Below, in pieces: positions 1 to 13,600 of a stretch of DNA of 64,000 nucleotides. Each line of letters opens with the position of its first letter. Position 1 is the stretch's first letter. Source of the DNA: Burkholderia sp. BCC1644 (GTDB lineage Bacteria; Pseudomonadota; Gammaproteobacteria; Burkholderiales; Burkholderiaceae); assembly GCF_902833225.1 (NCBI RefSeq), contig NZ_CADFEI010000002.1, positions 124,001-188,000 on the forward strand, in the 5' to 3' direction. The notes below the pieces were generated by a model that was not told the origin of the DNA, made no database searches, and saw only the letters and a list, made by a program, of their open reading frames with translations. The position numbers and the translations under genes were made by a program.

Positions 1-202
1 CTACGCGACAACCTACTTCGAAACCGGGACCAACCGCGGCGTCGAGGGCCCGCAGGGCAATTACGAGAACAATACGCTGGTGCTGCCCCACGACGCCAAG
101 GGCGGGAAGCAGCCGGTCCATTCGGTCAGGCTGCCGGCAAGCGACGTCGCGACCCGCGACCTCGACGAGACCGACAAGGCCGACGAGACCGACCTGGTCT
201 GA
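1..202 (+). CDS. C-terminal fragment of an unknown protein (cut by window edge)
   Basis: An open frame enters from the left edge (reading from base 2) and stops at TGA 200-202, giving 66 C-terminal residues. The visible part contains FETGTNRGVEGPQGNYENN and ends in an acidic tail with repeated DETD. No family is recognised. It lies 31 bp upstream of the next plus-strand gene, so it is probably the preceding gene of the same transcription unit. Function is unknown and the start lies outside the window. Confidence 0.5.
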   Translation, partial: YATTYFETGTNRGVEGPQGNYENNTLVLPHDAKGGKQPVHSVRLPASDVATRDLDETDKADETDLV

Positions 203-233
203 TCGCCCCTCCGACCAATCCAGGCGCGCGACC

Positions 234-1889
234 ATGACAACCCTCACCTACACCGTCAAGCTGGCGACCGAATCCGCCCCGGCATCGCCTCCCGCCCCCC
301 GGCGGGCCACGCTGCTGCTCGAGTTCAAGGATCCGGTGCACGGCGCCTACCAGCAATCGACGCTCGTCCTCGACGCCGACACGCGACAGCGCACGTGGCA
401 GATCGACGTCGCCGCGGCCGACACGGGGCAGGCGTTCTACGCCTCGGTGCTCGATTTCGAGGCCAGCGAACAGGTCGCGCGCGCCCCGGTCGCCTTCGTC
501 GGCACCGAGGCCACGATCGGCGGCGCCGCCGAGCCCGTCTCCGTCGTGGCGCTGCTCGACGCACTCGACTGGGCCGCCGTGTCGTCGGTACTGGTCACCG
601 CCGGCGGGCAGTCCCACACCTTCTCCCGCGAGCGGCCGTATGCGTGGTACTTCGCGCTGCCCAGCCCGGGCATCGTCGAATGGACCGCCGACTACGCGAT
701 GATGGACGGCACCAAGCGATCCGGCGCGGGTGTGGCCACGCAGGGCGTCGCCGTCATTCCCGCGCCGCCGGCCGACGTCCGCTTCTCGATCGACGCCGGC
801 GAGGTCGACGCGTTCGCGGTGGCCGCCGTCGCATTGCGCGTGACCGGCTACGACGGCGTGGTCAGGACTGCAGAACTCGGCAAGACGCACCCGAGCGTGA
901 CGCTTTCGCTGCCGTTCGCGCCGCCGGGACAGGCGTGGTTCGTCTACGACTGGACGGTCACCTATACCGACGGCACGCCTGCGTGGACCGCGCCGGCCCG
1001 CGCGAGCGACGGCGCGCGGGCGATCGTGCTCGGCGATTTCGGCCGGATCCTGCTGGCCAGCGACGAAATCGACTTCGACGTGGTCGAGACGGTGACGCTG
1101 ACCTGGCATTACGACAACCAGCCCAAGACCGCCCAGCTGTCCCGCGCGCAGCGGTCGGTCCTGCTGCGCCCCGGCCAGGACTACGATCGCGCGCGGCCGC
1201 TGGTGGCCGGCCTGACCTACGTGCTGTCCAGCGGATCGACGAACCTCGAGGGCGAAGCGGTGCCCCAGGGCCGCTTCGAGGTGCCCTATCCGCTCAGCAC
1301 GCGGCTCGTGCGCATCTTTGCACCGGGCATGCTGACCACGCCGCCGCTCTACAGCGCGATGCGGCTCACGTCGGTCCAGACGCTCGAACTGGGATCCGGC
1401 TGGCAGCTCCAGACCGGCCTGCCGCAGATCAACCTCACTCCGAGCGCGCCGACCTGGGAAACGCGCGTCGCCGCGGTCGACCCCGAGCGGGTCGTGCTGA
1501 GTTTCGCGGGGACGGCAACGCCCGACGGCGGCGGCAGGCCGAAGCCGATCGTGCCGACCCGATCGCCGTTCGAGATGACGCCCGCGGGGCCGGAGATCGC
1601 GCTCGCGACGGTCCAGGTATCGGCCCAGTCCGTCTCCTGGGAGCGCTACGCCCGCGTGGAAGCGACCTTGTGGACCGGCAGCGATGCGGAACGGGGAAAC
1701 GAGCAAACCGTCTCCTTCGACCGCAACAGCGCCGATGCGTGGTGGGCCTACCTGCCGCCGTCGGGCACCTACGGCCCGTCGTTCCGGTGGTCGGCGACCT
1801 ACTATCCGGCCGACGGCTCGTCGCCGCAGCACAAGGCGCCGACGTCCAGCGACAACCCGCGTCTGTCGCTGCCGCCGACCGTCTCCTGA
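234..1889 (+). CDS. Hypothetical 551-aa beta-rich protein, accessory operon
   Basis: A 551-residue protein starting at ATG 234, with no clear Shine-Dalgarno, signal peptide or membrane segment. It reads as a string of short beta-strand modules. Several parts share a pattern of an aromatic strand such as VEWTADYAMMDGT, VYDWTVTYTDGT, TLTWHYDN and FRWSATYYPADG, that is W-x-Y-x(2-3)-DG at intervals of roughly 80-100 residues, suggesting tandem Ig-like or jelly-roll repeats. No enzyme motif is visible. It is followed 28 bp later by the 331-aa protein gene and appears to be part of the plus-strand unit that ends with the 1206-aa protein. It may be a structural partner of that protein, but this is inference. 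I do not recognise the family. Confidence 0.7.
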   Translation: MTTLTYTVKLATESAPASPPAPRRATLLLEFKDPVHGAYQQSTLVLDADTRQRTWQIDVAAADTGQAFYASVLDFEASEQVARAPVAFVGTEATIGGAAEPVSVVALLDALDWAAVSSVLVTAGGQSHTFSRERPYAWYFALPSPGIVEWTADYAMMDGTKRSGAGVATQGVAVIPAPPADVRFSIDAGEVDAFAVAAVALRVTGYDGVVRTAELGKTHPSVTLSLPFAPPGQAWFVYDWTVTYTDGTPAWTAPARASDGARAIVLGDFGRILLASDEIDFDVVETVTLTWHYDNQPKTAQLSRAQRSVLLRPGQDYDRARPLVAGLTYVLSSGSTNLEGEAVPQGRFEVPYPLSTRLVRIFAPGMLTTPPLYSAMRLTSVQTLELGSGWQLQTGLPQINLTPSAPTWETRVAAVDPERVVLSFAGTATPDGGGRPKPIVPTRSPFEMTPAGPEIALATVQVSAQSVSWERYARVEATLWTGSDAERGNEQTVSFDRNSADAWWAYLPPSGTYGPSFRWSATYYPADGSSPQHKAPTSSDNPRLSLPPTVS

Positions 1890-1917
1890 CCGCGGCCTTC
1901 ACGCACGGACGCCCACC

Positions 1918-2909
1918 ATGCCCATGGCCGAACTCCACCCGGCAGTGCAGCGCGCGCTGGCGCTGGCGTCCTCGCACGGGACGCCCGCATGCCAGCCCGC
2001 GGCGCCCGCGCCGGACACCGCGTTGCGTCACCTGCTGCGCGACCGTTCGCCGGCGGAACCCACCGCCTGGAACGACAGCAAACTGGGGCGCAGCGGTTTT
2101 CCGGTGGAAATCTCCATCGCGTTCGGCCGCCCGGAACTGCGCTACACCGTCGAGCCCGCCGGCCCCGACATTCCGCCCGCGCGCCGCTTGAGCCGCGCGG
2201 GCGCCGCCATCGCCGCGCTGTCGGACGAGTCGATCGAACCCGCGGACCTCGCGGCGCTCGCGTCGTTCCAGGACAACGCGGCGCTCGCCTACGGCGCATG
2301 GATCGGCGGCCGGCACGGCGACGGCAAGCCCCGCTTCAAGCTCTACGCGGAGGTGCCCGAGCGCGGCGCCGAACACGCGCTGGCCTGGGGCGCCCGCCAT
2401 CTCGGCGACCTGTCGGGCATCGTCCGGCGCGGCGCGTGGCCCGTCATGGCCGGCTGGCAACCCGCGGGCCGGCGGGCCGAGCTCTACCTCCGCACGCGCC
2501 GCCTGTTCCGCGCGGACGTGCCGCTGCTGATGGCGGCGGCGCGACTCGAGCACCGCGCCGACGAAGTGCTCGGCCTGCTGCAGGATGCCTGCTGCAGCGC
2601 GATCGAGGCCGCGCTGCCGGCGGCCGACTTCGGCGTCAGCATCGGCGCCGGCCCGGATGGCGCGTCGACGTTCACGCTGTATGCGGTCGCCAACGACCTG
2701 TTCGGCGGCGACGGACGCATCCGCGAAACGGTACTGCGCGTCGCCGGCTCCCGCGGATGGGACACGCACTTCTATCGCGCGCTCAGCGAACCGCTTGCGG
2801 GTGCGAGCGGCTTCGTGACCCGGCACGGGATGTTCGGCATCGTCGTGGCGTCGGACCAGCCGGCGACCGTGGCCATCGGACTGACGCCGGACCATCCCGA
2901 GACATCGTC

Positions 2910-2913
<4 letters not shown>
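1918..2913 (+). CDS. Hypothetical 331-aa protein, faintly DMATS/ABBA prenyltransferase-like
   Basis: A 331-aa protein from ATG 1918; an upstream in-frame extension to 1684 would overlap the preceding gene and is rejected. Around residues 57-80 it has SGFPVEISIAFG followed by LRYTVEPA. This recalls the substrate-side motif of dimethylallyltryptophan-synthase-type (ABBA barrel) prenyltransferases, which show S-G-x-P-x-E-x-S and R-Y-x-x-E-P patterns. A KFKLY-like strand (RFKLYAEVPE, about residue 141) fits the pattern of alternating strands. This assignment rests on motif memory only and is weak. The stop overlaps the next start (ATGA at 2910-2913), so translation with the toroid protein is coupled. 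If it is a prenyltransferase, it and the cyclase-like neighbour could act on a common product. Confidence 0.55.
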
Positions 2914-7443
<4,530 letters not shown>

Positions 7444-7587
7444 CGCCGGTCGGTCGTCGCGGCACGCGCCGGCATTGCGGCAGCAGCGCGCGGCAGCACT
7501 CGGCCAAGCCGGCCGAGGCTGCCACGCGGCTGCGGTCGATGCGGTGCCCGGCCGTCCTGCAGCCGTCCTGCCGCGGCGATCGACGCG

Positions 7588-9825
7588 TCAGAGAAACAGC
7601 AGCGCCTCGTTCAACTCCGTCTCGCGGCGCGGCTGCTCACGCCACCCTAGTCGAACGGGAACCGAATAGAGCCGTTGTGCGCCGAAGCGCGGCCAGAAAT
7701 GGCACAACCCCGGCGCGATCACCTGCACGACGGACAGGCCGAGGTCGGGCCGCGTCTTGTCGACGACGAGCACGTCCATGCCGGCCGCCGCGATGCGTCC
7801 GACACCCTGCGCGATCGCAGCCGGCAGCGACGCGGCGCCGACCGGTTGCCACGTCGAGCGGGTCGTGCGGGGCAGATCGGCGGCCGGATACAGGAATCCG
7901 GTGTCCGCCAGCTTGTCGCGATCCCACGGGTGCGGGGCATCCGCGGCGACATCGAGCAACTGGTTGACTTCGGTCAGCGCCCGCTGCACGGCGATGGCGC
8001 CGTCCGGATGGCAGCCGAAGCCGATCGAGAAGCGCCCGTCCTGCGGATTTTCCGCCAGCGCGGCCACGGTCGGCACGCCGAGGTCGGTAGTGATGTCGAG
8101 CGCCCACAAACGCCATCCGAACGTCGCGTATTCGCGTACGAGCGCATCGAAATACGGATCGTCGAAACTCGACAGTTCGATACCGGGGCGCGCGATCCGG
8201 TTGTACCACCAGATCGCGACCGCATCGCGCTCGATCAATTCGAGCATGCCTTGCAGGATCGCCTCGTCGACGCTCGATCCCGCCGCGCAGCCGTTGGGGT
8301 TGTGCACGCAGGCGGCAGGCGCCCGCGCGCTGTCCGGCGTTTCCGCATAGCAGTAGCTCAGCGGCACGAGGTGGCGCCGGCCGGTCACGAGCGACCAGGC
8401 CGGCGTCCAGTCGATGACGTCGCGCGTCGTGAAGCGCGGCGGCACCTGTTTTCGAACATCGCCGGTCAACGTGTTGATCGCCTCGCGCGCGTCGAATTGC
8501 CGTTCGCTGAACTGCTGGAGGTCGTTCACGTGGATCGGGGCGGCGTCGCATGCGGGATCGGCGAGCAGGCTGTCGATGCTTCCCGCAAGCGCCGCCTCGT
8601 CCCCCTGATACACGCTGCTGAATCGCTCGAGCGCCTCGCACAGCGCGCTCGCGCGGGCCTGATCGTCGGTGCGGCCCTTGCCGGAGCAGATCCTGTCGAA
8701 GCGGTTGCTGCCCGGTACGGCCGCCGGGCACACGAGAAAGCCCGACGCATAGACCTTGCGCAGACCCGCATGCCGCTTCGGCATCGGGTGCAGGTAAGCG
8801 ATCGCGCCGCTGACCGGCGAGACGAGATGGGCATGACGTGCGAACACCTGTTGCGCATCGGCGGTGCGGTAGCCGCCGTCGGCACGCGCCAGCGGTTCGT
8901 GAGCGGCGAGACGCGGCGCGCGCGCCGCCTGTTCGCGCATCCATTCGGGATTGCCGCAGCACGGGCATTGCGGACGCTTCAGCACGCGGTGTCGCTCGGC
9001 GGCCAGCGTGTCGATGCGCTGCGCAAGGATATGGGTCTGCGCCCGATCCGACGCCGCAGGGTTGACCGCGACCTGCTCGACCGTCGCCGCCACGAGCGCC
9101 GCCGCCGCCGCGGCCGAGGCACGCGACGCAGCCTGCGGCAGACGCACCGCGTCGCTGCCGTGATGGCGCGCAAGCAGTGCTTCGACCGGCCGGTTGATGC
9201 GAATCCAGTAGCGCACGCATTCGATGCACGGCGCGTCGGCGAGCGCGTCGCCGCCGGCCAGCAACGGCCCGATCAGCGTCTGCACGCCGCCCGTCGTCAC
9301 GACGAGCAACGCCCCGCCGCGCGCCGCGACGCGGGCGGCGCACGCGGCGAGATCGTCGCGATCGTGCGTATCGGCGATCGCGACGGTCAGCCCGGCCTCC
9401 GTCACGACGTCGATGCCGGCCGCGTCGAGCGCGCGCCTGAGCGCCGTATCGTCGGCGCCGAACCGCTCGATCGCGACACGCAATTGCGCGACGTGCGCGC
9501 AGGCCGCGTCGCCATCGAGCCCGGCACGTTCGAAGAAGCCGCGCGCCGTATCGTCGTCGTGCGGCAGATCCGCGCGCACGTACCCGCGACGCACCAGTTG
9601 ATCGAGACGCGCGAGCACGTCCCATTCGCCGAACGCACCGGCAAGCGCCGTCACGATTTCCGCGATTGTCATCCGCGCCCGCAGGCACGCCGCGATCTGC
9701 ACGAAGATCGCGCCGGACAGCATCACGCGCTTGAATTCATCGACGACGAACAGGGTCTCGGGCCCGGCATCGAGCACGAGCAAATGCGGTTTGAAGCGCA
9801 ACACGCGCGAAAGGTCATCGAGCAT
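7588..9825 (-). CDS. Fused TOMM cyclodehydratase: E1-like leader-binding domain + YcaO domain
   Basis: A 745-aa protein. ATG 9825 gives MLDDLSRVLRFKPHL; the longer in-frame form starting at 9960 would run into the precursor gene. Residues 1-90 (VVDEFKRVMLSGAIFVQIA, then a winged-helix-like segment) fit the leader-recognition part of E1-like TOMM proteins. Two Cys pairs, CIEC near 200 and CPCCG near 287, look like the structural zinc site of this family. From about 350 the YcaO domain follows, with the ATP-binding stretch ALCEALERFSSVYQ near 390 and ELIERDAVAIWW near 525. YcaO enzymes phosphorylate the peptide backbone to turn Cys/Ser/Thr into azolines. The usual C-terminal P-x-P-x-P is not seen; the end is ELNEALLFL. 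It is the last gene of the minus-strand cluster, 79 bp after the precursor. Confidence 0.88.
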   Translation of the reverse strand: MLDDLSRVLRFKPHLLVLDAGPETLFVVDEFKRVMLSGAIFVQIAACLRARMTIAEIVTALAGAFGEWDVLARLDQLVRRGYVRADLPHDDDTARGFFERAGLDGDAACAHVAQLRVAIERFGADDTALRRALDAAGIDVVTEAGLTVAIADTHDRDDLAACAARVAARGGALLVVTTGGVQTLIGPLLAGGDALADAPCIECVRYWIRINRPVEALLARHHGSDAVRLPQAASRASAAAAAALVAATVEQVAVNPAASDRAQTHILAQRIDTLAAERHRVLKRPQCPCCGNPEWMREQAARAPRLAAHEPLARADGGYRTADAQQVFARHAHLVSPVSGAIAYLHPMPKRHAGLRKVYASGFLVCPAAVPGSNRFDRICSGKGRTDDQARASALCEALERFSSVYQGDEAALAGSIDSLLADPACDAAPIHVNDLQQFSERQFDAREAINTLTGDVRKQVPPRFTTRDVIDWTPAWSLVTGRRHLVPLSYCYAETPDSARAPAACVHNPNGCAAGSSVDEAILQGMLELIERDAVAIWWYNRIARPGIELSSFDDPYFDALVREYATFGWRLWALDITTDLGVPTVAALAENPQDGRFSIGFGCHPDGAIAVQRALTEVNQLLDVAADAPHPWDRDKLADTGFLYPAADLPRTTRSTWQPVGAASLPAAIAQGVGRIAAAGMDVLVVDKTRPDLGLSVVQVIAPGLCHFWPRFGAQRLYSVPVRLGWREQPRRETELNEALLFL

Positions 9826-9854
9826 CGTGGGGTTCCATGCGGCGGGTAAACGGA

Positions 9855-9880
9855 CGTCGCGCGGCCCCGGGGCCGCGCGA
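9855..9880 (-). promoter_or_regulatory. Perfect 26-bp GC palindrome between precursor and YcaO genes
   Basis: The two 13-base arms (9855-9867 and 9868-9880) are exact reverse complements with no spacer, so an RNA hairpin here would be very stable. There is no U-tract after it, so it is not a classic terminator. Its place between the stop of the Cys-rich precursor (9905) and the start of the enzyme gene (9825) fits a stoichiometry element that protects or partly ends the precursor message. This role is inferred. Confidence 0.55.
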
Positions 9881-9904
9881 CGGTGCAGGCGCGACCGCGC
9901 CGCG

Positions 9905-10267
9905 TCAGCAGCAGGTGAACAGGTAACTCGGCCCGGCGTCGCAGTAGGCCGCGAGCGCAACGGCCTCCTCGTCCAGGTTCAACGGTTGCTCCGGTATGCC
10001 GACCGTCATCACGTTGCGCGGCAGGTGCCAGCTCCCGCCACCGTTACCGTGGTTCTTCCAGCCATGATCGCCGGATGTCTTGACGACCTCGATGTCGACG
10101 ATCCACGGGCACTGGTAACCGAAGTATTTCGCGAGCGTCTCCAGCGGCCTCTCCAGCAGCTCGTCCTTGAATTCCGGGTTCCGCCACGAGAGCGCGATCG
10201 CGCGCAGATAGACCTTCTGGAATTCCAGCATCGATTCGAGCGTCGGATTCGCGTTGTTGTTTGCCAT
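9905..10267 (-). CDS. TOMM precursor peptide, nitrile-hydratase-like leader, Cys-containing core
   Basis: A 120-aa peptide, ATG 10267 (MANNNANPTLESMLEF). The body is a nitrile-hydratase alpha-subunit-like leader: YLRAIALSWRNPEFKDELL near residues 20-38, then a LAKYFGYQCPW segment. Such leaders are known for the NHLP branch of TOMM precursors, and paired precursors next to a kinase/cyclase gene are known in Burkholderia (the BMA_0021/BMA_0022-type family, named from memory). The C-terminal 13 residues, 108-120, read YCDAGPSYLFTCC, with three Cys, one Ser and one Thr available for heterocyclisation. A Gly/His/Asn-rich segment near 68-82 may be a flexible linker. It starts 16 bp after the first precursor, with a GGGGAAA-like ribosome site, and is translated just before the YcaO gene. 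Confidence 0.88.
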   Translation of the reverse strand: MANNNANPTLESMLEFQKVYLRAIALSWRNPEFKDELLERPLETLAKYFGYQCPWIVDIEVVKTSGDHGWKNHGNGGGSWHLPRNVMTVGIPEQPLNLDEEAVALAAYCDAGPSYLFTCC

Positions 10268-10283
10268 GTCGGTTTCCCCGCGG

Positions 10284-10628
10284 TCATTCCATGATGGTGA
10301 TGTGGTTCGCGTTGTAGGCGGCCAGCGCCTGCGCGAATTGCGCCTTGTCCGCCGGCGCGGGCGGCAGGTACAGCGTGAGCTTGTTTCTCCGGCCGGCCGT
10401 CCAGTCGCCATTGACGGTCGGCGTCCACTCGGACGATTTCGGCTGCACCTTCAAGTCGAGCCGGAACGGAAAGTGATAGTCGAAATGCTCGCGCAGCGCC
10501 TCGACCGGGTCGGCCTCGAGCTCGTCGAGAAACGCCGGCGAATGCCACGCCAGCGCGATTGCCCGGATGACGGTTGCGCGGTATTCGAGAAACTGCTCGT
10601 ACGTCGGTAATCGAAGATCCTTGCTCAT
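10284..10628 (-). CDS. TOMM precursor-like peptide, nitrile-hydratase-like leader, no Cys
   Basis: A 114-aa peptide, ATG 10628 (MSKDLRLPTYEQFLEY), chosen because AGGAGA lies 6-11 bp upstream; a longer form from 10661 has no such site. The region VIRAIALAWHSPAFLDELEADP aligns by eye with the leader of the adjacent 120-aa peptide (ALSWRNPEFKDELLERP), followed by a similar EHFDYHFPFRLDL segment. This marks both as nitrile-hydratase-leader paralogues. Unlike its partner it has no cysteine at all and ends NANHITIME, so it offers only a few Thr/Ser for cyclisation. It could be a second precursor with a Thr/Ser-derived core, a decoy or partner subunit, or a relic. It lies 33 bp after the kinase/cyclase gene in the same transcription unit. 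Confidence 0.82.
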   Translation of the reverse strand: MSKDLRLPTYEQFLEYRATVIRAIALAWHSPAFLDELEADPVEALREHFDYHFPFRLDLKVQPKSSEWTPTVNGDWTAGRRNKLTLYLPPAPADKAQFAQALAAYNANHITIME

Positions 10629-10661
10629 CTCTCTGTTCTCCTGATTGACGGATGGAACCAC

Positions 10662-13600
10662 CTACGGCAACGACTGCAACAGCGCGGCAGCGAGCCTGGC
10701 GATGCGGCCCATGCCCGCCGTTGTTGCAATTTCGACTGCACGCCGGCACGCGTCCAGCGCGGCCACGCCGCCGCATCGCGGATCGGCCAGGCGCAAGTAC
10801 TCGCATTTCTTCATCAGCAGTTGCGCTTCGTAATAGCGCTCCCCGGTCGACTCGCACCACGCGAGGCATTCCTCGATCCGGGCAAGCGCGGCGCCGTGCT
10901 CGCCTCGCGCGGCATCCAGCTCCGCCAGCAGTGACGCGTAGTAGGTCAGGCCGAGCAGTCCGCCCGACTGCCGCTGCGCATCGAGATGCTCGACGACACC
11001 GGCGCGATCCCCGTGCGCCCACGCGCGAATGATCGCCGCGTAGTGCCCGACCGCGCGCAGCCGGTGAATCTCCGACAGGCGCAGAATCGCTTCCGACAGC
11101 GCGAGCGCCGCGTCGCGATCGCCCGCGAGCTGGTACGTGCGCGCGAGGTACATCATCGTGACGCCGAGCGTCGGCAAATGATCGAGGCAGGTTGCGCAAT
11201 ACACCGCGTCATGCGCCATCGCGAGCGCGGCCCGCGGATCGTCGTCCATGCACCAGCGCACGCTCGCAAGCGACGCCATCGTCCACGCACGCGTATCGAG
11301 CCCGAGGATGCGCCGATGGTTCGCATCGCGCCGCACGTCGTAGCCCGCCAGCACCGCGTCGAACGCGGCGCGGGCGCGCGCATAGTGGCCGTCGACCCAC
11401 AGGCTCATGCCGCGCATCGCGTCCGCCGCGACCTGAACGCCGGCATCGCCGCGCTCGGTCGCGAGCGCGTCGAGCCGCAAGCCGATCCCGCGCACGGTGG
11501 GACGGTCTCCCGCGACGTGGTAGTAGGTCGACAAGGTCCATAGCGCGCTGGTCTCGAGCTCCGGGTCGTCGAGCGTCTGCACCTGCTTCAGCAGCTGCTC
11601 CGCATGCTCGCGCACCTGCGGGTCCGCCCAGCCGAACCGTGCCATCGTCGCGTGCGTCAACGTCGTGCGGATGCGCGCGCTGTCGAGTTCGCGCTGTGCG
11701 TAGTCGGCGTTGCCGAGCCATTCGAATACGGCTTGCCCGTAGCGGATCGCGTCGTCGTACCGCGCACCCTCGAGCGCGCGGCGCGCCGCATCGATGCCGT
11801 GCGCGATCGCATCGGCCAGGGCGCCCGCGCGCGCGAAGTGCCCGGCGACACCGAACGTGTGCGCACCGGCGCCCCGATCGGCTTCCGCGATCAGCGCGCG
11901 GCCGACACGCGCATGGTTGCCGCGCCGCACGGCGGGCGGCATCGATTCATAGGCCGCGTCGCGGATCAACGCATGGCGGAACGCATAGAACACACGATCG
12001 CGCCGGTGCTGCGCGTACACGATCCGCTCTTCGAGCAGCAGCCGCAGATGTCCGTCGAGCGTGGCCCGATCGTGCGGCGACGCGTCGGCGAGCAGTTGCG
12101 CATCCACCTCGAGCCCGATGGTCGCGGCGAGCTGCGCGGTGTCGCGCGCGTCGTCGATCCGGTCGAACGCGAGACCGAGCATGCCGCCGAGACTCAGCGG
12201 AAGCGGAAAGGGATCCGTGGCCCGCTGCCCCGCGAGCGAACCGTCCGCGCCGTTCGTCGTCAGCTCGCGCGCGACGGCCTCGATGAACAACGGGATGCCC
12301 GCCGTGCGACGGGCAAGCTGGTCGAGCCAGGCAGGATCCGGCGCGCCCGGCCCCAGGTACGCCGACATCAGGCACTGCGCGTCGTCGCGCGGCAGGCGGC
12401 GCAGCACCAGGCGCTCGGTCGCGCCGCGCCAGCGCCCAAGCTTGTCGGGGCGTGACGTGTATACGACGGCGAGTGCGGCCGCGCGGGGCGAGCGCTGCAG
12501 GTACGCGAGAAAATCCTCGGTCGAGCGGTCGATCCACTGGACGTCCTCGACGACGAGCAGCAACGGCACGCCGTTGCCGAGCGACACGATCAATTGCTCG
12601 AGGACGTCGAACAGCGCGTGCCGTTCACGTGCGCTCGACCACAGGAACCCCTTCGCGTCGCAGGGCAGCCCCAGCCAGGTCGCGAGCGCGGCACGGGCCA
12701 CCGCATGATCGCACTCGAGCGGCGCGATCATCGTTTCGATCGCCTCGAGCGCACCGCCGGCCGGACTGTCGGCGTCGATTTGCCAGTGCGCGCCGATGAA
12801 CCGCAGGATCGGAAACAGCGCATGATTCTCGCGTTCCGGCAGGCACCCGCAATGCGCGAACGCGTGGCCCTGGCTCCGCACGGCCTCGCACAGCTCGTGC
12901 ACGAGCCGCGACTTGCCGATTCCCGCTTCGCCGACGACGAGCCGCGGCACGCCGTGCGGCGCAGGCTCGCCGCGCATCGCGCGACGATATCGTGCGAGCG
13001 TCTCCTGCCAGGCGCGCAACAGCGCGTCGAGTTCGCGCGCGCGGCCGACCATCGGTGCCCGCACGCCGGTGTCGAGCGAATCGAACGGCGTATCGGCGCG
13101 CCGTTCGCCGAACAATTCATGCACCGGTTGCGGCAGGAGGCCCGCGCGCGCCAGCCGCAACGCGGTCGGCCGATGGTCGGCATGCCGTTCGAGCGCGAGC
13201 CGCGCATCGTCGCTGATCAGGATCTGGCCGGGTCCGGCCAGCCTCAGCAATCGTGACGCCGCGGCGGGCGTCGATACGCCCGACATGTGCGATACGTGCG
13301 CGAGCACCTGCCCGACGTGAATCGCGGCGGCCACTTCGACGCGCCAGCCGTCGCCGGCGCCGATGCCGCCGGCCGCCGCCGGCACCGGCAACCGCGCGCG
13401 CTCGGCCACCCGCACCATGTCGAGCGCCGCGCGCGCCGCGCGCCGGGCGGGCCGGTCGATGTCGCCCTGCAGCCCGAAATGGAACAGCAGCGTGTCGCCG
13501 AGCCGCCCGCCCGCGTGCGCGCCATAACCGACGGCGATGTCGGCGCACTTTGTCAGCCATTGCTCCTGGTAGCCGTCGAGCAGGTCACCATGATCGGTTC

